Shown here: positions 32,197-40,789 of the stretch, piece by piece
Layout: each line of letters opens with the position of its first letter
Position numbering within the stretch: position 1 is the first letter of the stretch
NCBI GenBank assembly: GCA_016871575.1
Contig: VHCW01000025.1
Location: 1 to 52,644, forward strand
DNA: 52,644 nucleotides
DNA from: Verrucomicrobiota bacterium
Lineage (GTDB): Bacteria > Verrucomicrobiota > Verrucomicrobiia > Palsa-1439
Direction of reading: 5' to 3'
Position numbers and translations under genes: made by a program
The notes under the pieces: model-generated
Told to the model about the DNA's origin: nothing
Seen by the model: only the letters and a program-made list of their open reading frames with translations
Databases searched by the model: none

Positions 32197-34368
32197 ATGC
32201 CCATGCGATTGCTTCTTCTTCTCACGGTAGCTGCCAGTGCCGTGGCGCAGGACAAGATCGTTTTCGTCAAACGGTTTCAGTTCAACTCGAACCACTATTA
32301 CACCGACTTCATCAACAGCCAGTTCCTGCCGGGCGGGAACATTTGCCTCCTTGACACGAAGTCGGGAAAGGTAACCGAGGTGGTGAAAGGACTGGAAGGC
32401 GGCGTGTTCGGGCGGTTCGATTTGAGCTTCGATGCGAAGCGGATTGTGTTCGCGTGGAAAAAGGGCGCTGATGATGGCTATCGAATCTACGAATGCGGCA
32501 TTGACGGCTCAGGGTTGCGGCAGTTGACGTTTCCGGAGCCGAACGAGACGGAGTTGGTGCGGAAGTACCAGAAGGGCTATCACCACGGCACCGATGACAT
32601 GGATCCGTGTTATCTCCCAGATGGCGGGATTTGTTTTATCTCGACGCGCTGCCAGTTCGGAATTCTATGCGACGGCGCGGACGTTCTCACGACAACCGTG
32701 CTGTACCGGATGGACGGCGACGGAAAACGAATCGAGAAATTGACGAACAGTTCCGTCAGCGAAGCGACTCCCGTGGTGATGCACGACGGACGGATCATGT
32801 ACACGCGTTGGGAATACGTGGACAAGGGCGCGGTCAGCGTGAAATGCCTCTGGGCAATGCGCCCCGACGGCAGCGGTTCGTCGGAGGTTTACGGCAACGA
32901 CATTTCGTTGCCGCCGACGTTGATTCAAGGACGGCCAATTCCCGGTTCGAGCATGGAGTTTGTCGTGCTTGGCACACCGCATTACCCGCAGAGCGCAGTC
33001 GGCACTGTCATCCGCATTGACACGACGAAGAACATTCGCACCCGCGAGCCGATGACGTACATGACGCCCGACGTGGATATTCAGTCGGAGGGGGGCTTCG
33101 CGTTCCGTCAGGCGGACGGCAGTTGGAAACAGGACAGGACAGGCAAAGGACCGCTTTTCCGGGACCCGTACCCGCTCTCGAAGAAGTTGTTCCTTGCATC
33201 GCACAAGCCCGAAGGTGCGGAATGGAACGCCGCGAAAGGCTACGCGCTCTATCGCATCGAAGAAGGCGGACGAACCGAGTTGATCTACCGCGACGAAGCG
33301 ATCAGTTGTTTCCAGCCGGTGCCGTTGCAGCCGCGACAACGTCCGCCGGTGTTGTCGGAGGCGCGCGATCTGCAACTGGCGGCGAAAGGGTTGGCGGTCT
33401 GCGTCGTGCAGGACGTGTATCACGGGCTGGAGAACGTTCAGCGGGGCGAGGCGAAATGGCTCCGCGTGATGGAGCAGGTGCCGCGTCCGTGGGCCGCGCG
33501 TTACTCCTGGAACGGCGACTCGTACGACCAGCAGCACGTTGTCGTCAGCAAGGACGCTGCGCTCGGCCTGAAAGTGCAGCACGGTATCGTGCCCGTCGAA
33601 GCGGACGGCTCGGCGCATTTCACCGTGCCGGCGGACCGGAACATTTATTTCCAGCTTCTCGACAAGAACTTCATGGAACTCCAGCGGGAGCGCACCTACG
33701 TCAACTATCGCCCCGGCGAGAAGCGTTCCTGCATCGGCTGCCACGAGATGCCGCACACCGTCCCGCCGCCGAGCAACCGATCACCGCTCGCTTCGCTTCG
33801 ACCGCCATCAGCGCCGGAGCCGGCGCGACCGATTCATTACCCTGCGGACGTGCAGCCGGTGTGGGACAAGCATTGCATCAAGTGCCACGGCGGCAAGACG
33901 CCAAAGGCGAGACTGGATCTGACAGGGACGCCGACGGCGTTGTTCTCGCGTTCCTACGAGAGCCTGATGCCGGAACGGCGGAAACAACCCCGAACGGATC
34001 GAGGTTTGCTCGGCCCGATCATCGGCGAGAACCATCCGAAGACCGGCAACGTCCATTACCTCCCGGCGAAGTCGCTCGGCTCGCACGCGAGCGTGTTGGT
34101 GGCGATGCTCAGCCGCGGGTTGGTCCGTCTTGCCGATCCGAAGGACGCCGAGCGGGCAAAGAAACTTGAACAAATCCACAACAATGTTAGTCTTAGCTCC
34201 GAAGAAATGCTGCGCGTGACGACATGGATTGAATCGAACGGCCAGTACTACGGCTCGTACTGGGGACGCCGGAATGTGCAGCACAAAGATCACCCGAATT
34301 TCCGTCCGTCACCGACGTTTGCCGTTGCGACCAGCATGGTGTCGCCGGTGCCGGAAGCGGAACGTTAA
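32197..34368 (+). CDS. Exported HzsA-like diheme protein
   Basis: The protein has 723 residues with a Sec signal peptide (ASAVA-QD). Residues 20-300 are TolB-like beta-propeller repeats (YLPDGGICFISTRC; PDGSG). A middle domain resembles that of hydrazine synthase alpha subunit-related proteins (VPVEADGSAHFTVPADRNIYFQLLD, split by G474). Two c-type heme sites follow: CIGCH at 512-516 and CIKCH at 560-564. Such proteins are common in PVC bacteria that make no hydrazine, so a periplasmic redox or binding role is more likely. It is 19 nt before the cupin gene and first in a four-gene operon. Confidence 0.82.
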   Translation: MPMRLLLLLTVAASAVAQDKIVFVKRFQFNSNHYYTDFINSQFLPGGNICLLDTKSGKVTEVVKGLEGGVFGRFDLSFDAKRIVFAWKKGADDGYRIYECGIDGSGLRQLTFPEPNETELVRKYQKGYHHGTDDMDPCYLPDGGICFISTRCQFGILCDGADVLTTTVLYRMDGDGKRIEKLTNSSVSEATPVVMHDGRIMYTRWEYVDKGAVSVKCLWAMRPDGSGSSEVYGNDISLPPTLIQGRPIPGSSMEFVVLGTPHYPQSAVGTVIRIDTTKNIRTREPMTYMTPDVDIQSEGGFAFRQADGSWKQDRTGKGPLFRDPYPLSKKLFLASHKPEGAEWNAAKGYALYRIEEGGRTELIYRDEAISCFQPVPLQPRQRPPVLSEARDLQLAAKGLAVCVVQDVYHGLENVQRGEAKWLRVMEQVPRPWAARYSWNGDSYDQQHVVVSKDAALGLKVQHGIVPVEADGSAHFTVPADRNIYFQLLDKNFMELQRERTYVNYRPGEKRSCIGCHEMPHTVPPPSNRSPLASLRPPSAPEPARPIHYPADVQPVWDKHCIKCHGGKTPKARLDLTGTPTALFSRSYESLMPERRKQPRTDRGLLGPIIGENHPKTGNVHYLPAKSLGSHASVLVAMLSRGLVRLADPKDAERAKKLEQIHNNVSLSSEEMLRVTTWIESNGQYYGSYWGRRNVQHKDHPNFRPSPTFAVATSMVSPVPEAER

Positions 34369-34387
34369 CCATCGAACAGGAGACAAC

Positions 34388-35053
34388 ATGAAAAAACTGC
34401 TGACCGCACTGATCGTTCTCACCGTCATCGCCGCCATCACGGCCAATGCCGCCAAGGACAAACTGCCGCGATTCACCAACGCGCAGTTCTACGACGCCAA
34501 AGGCAATTTCCTTCCCGAGAAGGCGAAGGACGCCTACTTCACGCTGATGAAGTTCCACGGCTACCCAGTGTTTCCGGGACTGCGCGAGAAAATGGCCGTG
34601 ACTGACTTCGGCGCCGGCAGGTTTCTCGAATGCGGCCTTGGGTGCATGATGTTTCACAATAACGAAAAAGACCGCTACATGTTGATGGACCTGTTTCTGT
34701 TGCCGAAACAAATGTTGCCCGAACACTGGCACGTGGCCACCGACAAGAACCCCACCAAGCTCGAAGGCTGGCTCGTCCGCCACGGCATGTCCCACATCGT
34801 CGGCGAAGGCGAACCCAACCTCAGCAGGGACGTCGTCATCCCGAAATGCCATGCGAACGGCACCGTGACCGTCAAACATGAAGTCCTTGCCAGCCCCGGC
34901 GACTTTGTCCCCCTCAACCGCGCCGACGCGCACCACTGGCAATACGGCGGCCCCGAAGGCGCCATCATCACCGAGGCCGCCAATGTCCACGACGATTCCG
35001 GCGTCCGCCTGCTCGACAAGAAAATGAACGACGCCTATCACGGCAAGAAATGA
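34388..35053 (+). CDS. Exported cupin protein, D-lyxose-isomerase-like
   Basis: The protein has 221 residues from ATG 34388, with AGGAGA at 34378-34383. Signal peptide about 1-21 (ITANA-AK). The cupin metal motif is visible as PEHWH (two histidines), followed by EGW and a later DAHHWQYGG, matching the H-x-H...E...H ligand pattern of lyxose isomerase-type cupins. A periplasmic sugar isomerase or a binding protein is possible. It overlaps the next gene by 4 nt. Confidence 0.7.
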   Translation: MKKLLTALIVLTVIAAITANAAKDKLPRFTNAQFYDAKGNFLPEKAKDAYFTLMKFHGYPVFPGLREKMAVTDFGAGRFLECGLGCMMFHNNEKDRYMLMDLFLLPKQMLPEHWHVATDKNPTKLEGWLVRHGMSHIVGEGEPNLSRDVVIPKCHANGTVTVKHEVLASPGDFVPLNRADAHHWQYGGPEGAIITEAANVHDDSGVRLLDKKMNDAYHGKK

Positions 35054-38000
35054 AGTGGCGGCGGTTACTGTTGATTGGAGTAGCGGTTGCGCAGATCAGC
35101 GTTGCTGACGAAGCGCAAACGAAAGCGTTGCGGCTGGCGATTCAAGACCTCTCGCAATCGTTCCCCGACAAGTACACTCGCGCCGCTGACTTCCTGAAAC
35201 GGCTCGATGGCGTCAAGGACGATGCCGAGTTCCGCGCGCTTCAGCGTGAGGCGTTGTTGGCGAATCCGCTCCTGGATTTCGACAAAATGTTGGTCGTCCG
35301 TCGCCGTGAGATCGAGAAGGTGGATGCGAAGGGCAAGAAGGTGCGCGGTTCAAACGGTCTCCCGCAAAACTGGCAGGGCAACTCGACGCTGCCACGCAGT
35401 GGTTTTCACAACGAGATCGCCGTGCTGCAACTCGATGGCACGTTGACGACACTCTACCAACCGGAGCGCGACGTATTCGTCGGCGACGTGGACTTGCATT
35501 GGGACGGGAAACGGATGTTGTTCTCATCCGTCGCCGCCGACAACACCTGGCAGGTCTTCGAGATCGGCGTTGATGGCAAGGGACTGCGCCAGGTCACACC
35601 CGGCGACGACAAAGACGTTGACAACTACGACGCCTGTTATCTTCCGGACGGCGCAATCCTGTTTGGCTCCACGGCGACGTTCCTCGGCGTGCCGTGCGTG
35701 TTCGGCAGTTCGTTCATCGCCAACCTCTACCGGCTTGAACCGAACGGCTCAATCCGCCAGATCACCTTCGAGCAGGAACACGACTGGCATCCGACCATGT
35801 TGCCCGACGGCCGCGTCCTGTACCTGCGCTGGGAGTACACCGACTCCTCGCACTCGAACTCCCGCATCCTCTTCCACATGAACCCCGACGGCACCGACCA
35901 ACGCGCCTATCGCGGCAGCGGTTCATGGTTCCCCGGCTCAGTGTTCTACGCGCGTCCGATTCCCGGCAAACCGAACTGGGTCTGCGGCATCGGCACCGGC
36001 CACCACGGCGTCGCCCGCGCGGGACGTTTGCTCATCTTCGACACGGCACGGGGGCGCGCTGAAGCGCGCGGCATCGTGCAGGAGATTCCACGGCGCGGCC
36101 AGCCCGTCGAGCCGATTGTGCGCGACCAGCTCGTTCAGGGCTATCCGCAGTTCCTCTCGCCGTGGCCGCTCAACGACAAATATTTCCTCGTCTCCTGCAA
36201 GCCCGACGCCAAAGCGCCGTGGGGCATTTACCTCGTGGACGTCTTCGACAACATGACGTGCATCAAGGAGCTTCCCAACGAGATGTTGATCGAGCCGGTG
36301 CCGTTGTGCCCCACGCCAATGCCGCCGGTGATTGTGCCGCGTGTTGACCTTGCCAAGAATGACGCCATCGTCCACATCCATGACATCTATCAAGGTCCCG
36401 GCCTCGCCGGCGTGCCGAAGGGGACAGTGAAATCGCTGCGGCTGGTCGAGTATGTTTTCTCGCGCCGCAAAATGGGCGGCCTCTATGGCACGCTCGGCGC
36501 CGACGGCCCGTGGGACATCCGCCGCATCCTCGGCACTGTGCCCGTGCGCGAGGACGGCTCCGCACGCTTCAAGATACCGGCCAACACCCCCATCATGTTC
36601 CAACCGCTCGACGACCAACAGCAAGCGCTCCAGATCATGCGCACGTGGATCACCGCCATGCCCGGCGAAACGCTCTCGTGCGTCGGTTGCCACGAAGACC
36701 TGAGCGCCGCGCCGTTGACGCGCGCCAGCCACGCCTCGCGCGAGCGCCCCGACGAAATCAAACCATGGTACGGCCCGACACGCGGTTTCGGCTTCGAGCG
36801 CGAAGTCCAGCCCGTGCTCGACAAGTATTGCGTCGGCTGCCACAACGACAAACACGCGCTCGACCTGCGCGGCGGCCGTTTGTTGACCGACTGGAAAACC
36901 CAGATGGCCGGCCACTGGCGTCCTGGCGGCAAATTCACCGAGTCATACTGGCAATTGCAACGCTACGTCCGCCGCCCCGGCATCGAGAGCGACCGCCCGA
37001 TGCTCACGCCGATGGAGTTCCATTTCAGCACGACCGAGCTTGGCCAGCGTCTTCGCAGCGGGCACCACGGCGTCAAACTCGACACCGAATCGTGGGATCG
37101 TCTGGTGACGTGGGTGGACTTGAACGCACCGTTCTTCGGTCGCTGGAGCGACGTGCCCGGCATTGATACGAACCACCTGTTCGCCATGAACCAGCGATTG
37201 ATTGACTGCCGCAAAAAGTTTGCCCCGCAAGGCCCCATCGTTGACCCCGAACTCATACCCGAAACTCCACGCTACGATTCGACGCCAGTTACTCCTCCGC
37301 CACTCACCACTCACCACTCACCACTCACCAACTGGTCTTTCAGCACCGACGAAGCCGTGCGCCGTCAGCAGCAAACAGCGCCTCCGGGCACCGGCGCCAA
37401 GCTCATAATCGCCGCTGCCACGCCAGAACACCAGCCCGTGCAGGTGAAAGCAAAGCATCTTCGCATCTGGGCAGGTCCGTCGCGCTGGCTACAAATTGCC
37501 GAGGCGGAAGTGTTCTCCGGCAATCAGAACATTGCCCGTGGCCAACCAGCACGACAGTCGAGCATCTACGGCGGCGCCGACGCCAAGCGCGCCGTTGACG
37601 GCAATCCCGACGGCCGATGGAGCGCCGGCTCCATCATGCACACGATGAACGGCGCCAGCGAATGGTGGGAAGTGGATTTACCGGACGATGCCGTCATCGA
37701 GCGAATCGCCTTGTGGCCGCGCACCGGCCTCCAAGAACGCCTCGCCAGCGCGAAAGTCCAACTCATGGACGCTCAGCGCAAAATCATTTGGGAACAAACC
37801 ACGCCGTCGAAGATTGCCGACAAGGTTGTCTTCAACGTCAGCGAACCCCTCAAGGACTCGGGTATTGCGATGAGGTGGATTCCCCCCGGCGAATTCAACG
37901 GCACGAAGATCGAAAAAGGACTCTGGATGAGCCGTTGCGAGATCACCAACGAACAGTTTAAGCGATTCAACCCCGCGCACAACAGCGGCACCGAGGAGCG

Positions 38001-38610
38001 CCACGGCTACCAGTTCGGCGTCACCGGCTACGACCTCGACCAGCCGCAACAACCCGTCGTCCGCGTCTCATGGACCGACGCGATGGCTTATTGCCAATGG
38101 CTCTCACAGAAGATCGGCAAGAAAGTGACGCTGCCGACCGATTCGCAATGGGAATGGGCCTGCCGCGCCGGCACCGCGACGCCGTTCTGGTTCGGCGACC
38201 TCGACACCGACTTCTCGAAGCGCGCCAATCTTGCTGACCCGATGCTCGCCCATTTCTCCGGCAACCCCTATGTGCAGGATTGGAAAGCCGCCGCGCACAA
38301 AGCCCCAAACAGATACGACAACTGGATTCCGCAGGACCCGCGTTTCAACGATGACGGTTTCGTGACCGAGCCGGTCGGCAAGTATTTGCCGAATCCGTGG
38401 GGACTCTGCGACATGCACGGCAACGCCGCCGAATGGACTGCGTCCGCAGCGGGCGACGAGAGGATTGTTCGTGGCGGTTCCTGGCGTGACCGTCCATCCC
38501 GCGCCACCTCCAGTTTCCGCCTCTCGTACCGTCCCCACCAGAAAGTCCACAACGTCGGTTTCCGCATCATCTGCGAAGAACCGTCCGTTGTAAACGTCGC
38601 AACTAAATGA
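35050..38610 (+). CDS. Giant fusion: HzsA-like diheme + discoidin-like + SUMF1 domain protein
   Basis: The protein has 1186 residues with a signal peptide (QISVA-DE). Residues 120-300 are beta-propeller-like, with the same WEYTDSS/WEYVDK motif as the first HzsA-like protein. Residues 430-540 are the HzsA-like middle domain. Hemes are at CVGCH 544-548 and CVGCH 594-598. Residues about 800-900 are F5/8 type C/discoidin-like (NIARGQPARQSS, AVDGNPDGRW, WWEVDL), a carbohydrate-binding type. Residues about 945-1180 are a SUMF1 fold (MRWIPPGEFN, LPTDSQWEWACRAGT, MHGNAAEW, IVRGGSWRDR) without FGE cysteines. A 7-bp repeat at 37301 sits in the linker. It overlaps the cupin and glycosidase genes by 4 nt each. 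Confidence 0.85.
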   Translation: MKWRRLLLIGVAVAQISVADEAQTKALRLAIQDLSQSFPDKYTRAADFLKRLDGVKDDAEFRALQREALLANPLLDFDKMLVVRRREIEKVDAKGKKVRGSNGLPQNWQGNSTLPRSGFHNEIAVLQLDGTLTTLYQPERDVFVGDVDLHWDGKRMLFSSVAADNTWQVFEIGVDGKGLRQVTPGDDKDVDNYDACYLPDGAILFGSTATFLGVPCVFGSSFIANLYRLEPNGSIRQITFEQEHDWHPTMLPDGRVLYLRWEYTDSSHSNSRILFHMNPDGTDQRAYRGSGSWFPGSVFYARPIPGKPNWVCGIGTGHHGVARAGRLLIFDTARGRAEARGIVQEIPRRGQPVEPIVRDQLVQGYPQFLSPWPLNDKYFLVSCKPDAKAPWGIYLVDVFDNMTCIKELPNEMLIEPVPLCPTPMPPVIVPRVDLAKNDAIVHIHDIYQGPGLAGVPKGTVKSLRLVEYVFSRRKMGGLYGTLGADGPWDIRRILGTVPVREDGSARFKIPANTPIMFQPLDDQQQALQIMRTWITAMPGETLSCVGCHEDLSAAPLTRASHASRERPDEIKPWYGPTRGFGFEREVQPVLDKYCVGCHNDKHALDLRGGRLLTDWKTQMAGHWRPGGKFTESYWQLQRYVRRPGIESDRPMLTPMEFHFSTTELGQRLRSGHHGVKLDTESWDRLVTWVDLNAPFFGRWSDVPGIDTNHLFAMNQRLIDCRKKFAPQGPIVDPELIPETPRYDSTPVTPPPLTTHHSPLTNWSFSTDEAVRRQQQTAPPGTGAKLIIAAATPEHQPVQVKAKHLRIWAGPSRWLQIAEAEVFSGNQNIARGQPARQSSIYGGADAKRAVDGNPDGRWSAGSIMHTMNGASEWWEVDLPDDAVIERIALWPRTGLQERLASAKVQLMDAQRKIIWEQTTPSKIADKVVFNVSEPLKDSGIAMRWIPPGEFNGTKIEKGLWMSRCEITNEQFKRFNPAHNSGTEERHGYQFGVTGYDLDQPQQPVVRVSWTDAMAYCQWLSQKIGKKVTLPTDSQWEWACRAGTATPFWFGDLDTDFSKRANLADPMLAHFSGNPYVQDWKAAAHKAPNRYDNWIPQDPRFNDDGFVTEPVGKYLPNPWGLCDMHGNAAEWTASAAGDERIVRGGSWRDRPSRATSSFRLSYRPHQKVHNVGFRIICEEPSVVNVATK
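37301..37330 (+). repeat. 7-bp tandem repeat (CACTCAC x4) within coding sequence
   Basis: Four exact copies of CACTCAC (37301-37328) plus CA. The unit is not a multiple of three, so gain or loss of one copy shifts the frame and removes the discoidin and SUMF1 domains. It encodes the LTTHHSPLTN part of the linker between the cytochrome and discoidin regions. Confidence 0.9.
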
Positions 38611-40715
38611 AGCGCTTGCTGATTCTCAGCCTCCTGCTCGCTGTCGCTCGCGCGGACGACAACTGGCCCGCGTTCAGTGTCGAGTGGAACAAGGCTGCGT
38701 CGTCGCCAGCCGACGTGTCGTTCCTGCTGAAACCCGCCAATGATCGGATCACGGTCAAGAATGGCCACTTGGTACGCGGCGACGGCTCGCGTTTCCGTAT
38801 CTGGGGCATCAACGCCACTGGCCAAGCTGGTTTACCGGCGACAAATGCGGCGCCGATCATCGCAGCGCGGCTCGCGGCACTCGGCATCAACTGCGTCCGC
38901 TTCCATTTCCTCGACAAGCCCGGCGCGCTCATCGTCGGGGACCGCAACGACACGCGCGCTCTCGACCCCGACGCCTTCGCGCGGCTTGACCGGTTCATCT
39001 TCGAGTTGAAGAAGCGCGGCATCTACACCGACCTGAATCTCAATGTTTATCGCACTTACAAGTCCGGCGACGGCGTCCGCGAGCACGAACAACTCGGCAT
39101 TGGCAAGGGCGCGACCTATTTCGACGAGCGGCTCATCGAACTCCAGCGCGAGTATGCTCGTCAGTTGCTCACGCACGTCAACCCGCACACCGGCCGCGCC
39201 TACAACGACGAACCCGCAGTGGCCATCGTCGAATTCGTCAACGAAAACTCGCTGGTCGAGGCGTGGTTGAACGGGCGTCTCGAAGGCACGCAGACGAAGA
39301 AACCTGCCGGCACATGGCACGACATCCCGCCCAGCTACGCCGAGGCGTTGACGGAGAAGTACAATGCTTGGCTCAGACGCCACCAGATTCCCGTTTTAGA
39401 TGAAACAATTGTTTCACGTAAAACGGGAATTCAGGGGGCGGTGCAACGGCTGCGCAAGAACGAGATCGCGAAGGCCGAGGCGAAACGATTTGCCGCCGAA
39501 GCCGCCTTTTACATGGAGATTGAGCGCGACTACTTCCGCGACATGGCGAAGTTTCTGCGGGACGACCTCGGCGTGAAAGCGTTGCTCGTCGGCAACAGCG
39601 ATCACGGGCACTATCACTCCTGTTACCCGCTGGTCGCGTCGCTGGCGCAACTGGATGTTGTGGACAGCCACGTTTATTGGCAGCATCCGAGCTACATCAC
39701 GGATCCGAAAACCGGCCGGCGCACTGGCTTCAGGATTCCGAACACACCGATGGTGGATAACCCGCTGCACAGCAGCGTCGTCCAGTTGTCACGAACGGCC
39801 GTCGCCGGCAAACCGTTCACGGTATCCGAAGTGAACCATCCGTTCCCGCACGAGTACGCGGCCGAGGGCGTGCCGATTTTGGCCGCCTATGCCGCGTTGC
39901 AGGACTGGGACGGCATATTCTGGTACACGCTGGCGCATCAGGACATGACGGCGATGGAGAAGACGGCGCTGGCGCACTTCGATTTCGCCAAGGACCCGGT
40001 GAAGATGAGCCAGCTCGCCACCGGCGCATTGCTCTTTCTTCGCGGCGATGCGCAACCGGCGCGACGCACGGTGTCGCGCACCTACAGCCGCGAACAGATT
40101 ATCGAGAGCCTGCGCCTGCCCAGCAGTGAACGACCGTATTTCACGCCCGGTTTTCCGCTGGCGTTGCCGTTAGTGCACTCCGTTCGTGTCACATCCTTCG
40201 ATGGTCCGCCGACGGGCAAGTTTGAACCGATCAGCGGCGATGAGTTCGTGTCCGACACGCGCGAACTGACGTGGCGCAAGGGTCTGGTGACGATTGACAC
40301 GCCGCGTTCGCAAGCGGTTGTTGGACGCGGCAGCGGACAGACGAAGAATCTTCGCACCGAACTCCAGACATCGTTTGCTGCTGTCACGCTCGGCGCGCTC
40401 GACAACAAACCGGTCGCTGCCGCCTCGCGTTTGCTGCTGACGGTTGGCGCGCGCGTTGCCAACACCGGGATGGTTTGGAACGAGAAGCACACCTCGCTCG
40501 ACAAGTGGGGCACTGCGCCGACACGAATCGAGCCCGTCACCGGTACGATTGTGCTCACTGGTCTGGAGTCAGCGCGCGCTGTCGTCGCACAGCCGCTTGA
40601 TGGCGCCGGTCAACCGCTCGGTCGCCTGATTGCACTACAGCAGGTTGACGGCAACTGGGTACTCGACCTTGCACAACGACCGACCACTTGGTTCGTGATT
40701 CAAGTCAGCCGGTGA
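38607..40715 (+). CDS. Exported glycoside hydrolase (TIM-barrel, GH5/clan A-like)
   Basis: The protein has 702 residues with a signal peptide (AVARA-DD). The barrel shows FRIWGINATGQAG, INCVRFHFLDKPG, an acid/base pair Asn212-Glu213 in EFVNENS and a nucleophile candidate Glu408 in FTVSEVNHPF, the arrangement of clan A retaining glycosidases. A beta-rich C-terminal region follows. The start overlaps the preceding stop by 4 nt, making it the last gene of the operon. Residues 261-275 (IPVLDETIVSRKTGI) are encoded by an A+T-rich palindrome that looks inserted. Substrate unknown. Confidence 0.8.
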   Translation: MKRLLILSLLLAVARADDNWPAFSVEWNKAASSPADVSFLLKPANDRITVKNGHLVRGDGSRFRIWGINATGQAGLPATNAAPIIAARLAALGINCVRFHFLDKPGALIVGDRNDTRALDPDAFARLDRFIFELKKRGIYTDLNLNVYRTYKSGDGVREHEQLGIGKGATYFDERLIELQREYARQLLTHVNPHTGRAYNDEPAVAIVEFVNENSLVEAWLNGRLEGTQTKKPAGTWHDIPPSYAEALTEKYNAWLRRHQIPVLDETIVSRKTGIQGAVQRLRKNEIAKAEAKRFAAEAAFYMEIERDYFRDMAKFLRDDLGVKALLVGNSDHGHYHSCYPLVASLAQLDVVDSHVYWQHPSYITDPKTGRRTGFRIPNTPMVDNPLHSSVVQLSRTAVAGKPFTVSEVNHPFPHEYAAEGVPILAAYAALQDWDGIFWYTLAHQDMTAMEKTALAHFDFAKDPVKMSQLATGALLFLRGDAQPARRTVSRTYSREQIIESLRLPSSERPYFTPGFPLALPLVHSVRVTSFDGPPTGKFEPISGDEFVSDTRELTWRKGLVTIDTPRSQAVVGRGSGQTKNLRTELQTSFAAVTLGALDNKPVAAASRLLLTVGARVANTGMVWNEKHTSLDKWGTAPTRIEPVTGTIVLTGLESARAVVAQPLDGAGQPLGRLIALQQVDGNWVLDLAQRPTTWFVIQVSR
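39387..39430. repeat. 44-bp near-perfect palindrome inside the glycosidase gene
   Basis: Twenty of 22 base pairs match around a centre at 39408/39409; arms ATTCCCGTTTTA and TAAAACGGGAAT, core TGAAACAATTGTTTCA. It is far richer in A+T than its surroundings and in frame. The right half contains TGTTTCACGTAAAACG, 14 of 16 bases of the consensus parS site. Confidence 0.85.
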
Positions 40716-40746
40716 AGAGCCGCCGAGACGGCGGCCACGACACTTT

Positions 40747-40777
40747 CTGCTGGTGTAGCAGCGTCCGTCACGGACGT
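40747..40777. terminator. Two adjacent hairpins between convergent genes
   Basis: CTGCT/AGCAG (40747-40751/40757-40761) and CGTCCG/CGGACG (40762-40767/40771-40776) stand back to back in the 74-nt gap between the glycosidase and the sugar isomerase-like gene. The second is preceded by TGTAGCA. No clear U-tract; possible bidirectional terminator or interspersed repeat. Confidence 0.4.
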
Positions 40778-40789
40778 TATCATGCCGTG

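Noticed and set aside
32197-34368. Hydrazine synthase subunit implying anammox
   Set aside because: Only the domain type is shared; HzsB/HzsC and other anammox genes are absent and such homologs are common in heterotrophic PVC bacteria.
39402-39425. Functional parS site
   Set aside because: Two mismatches to consensus, inside a gene, and no parAB nearby; kept only as a remark on the palindrome.
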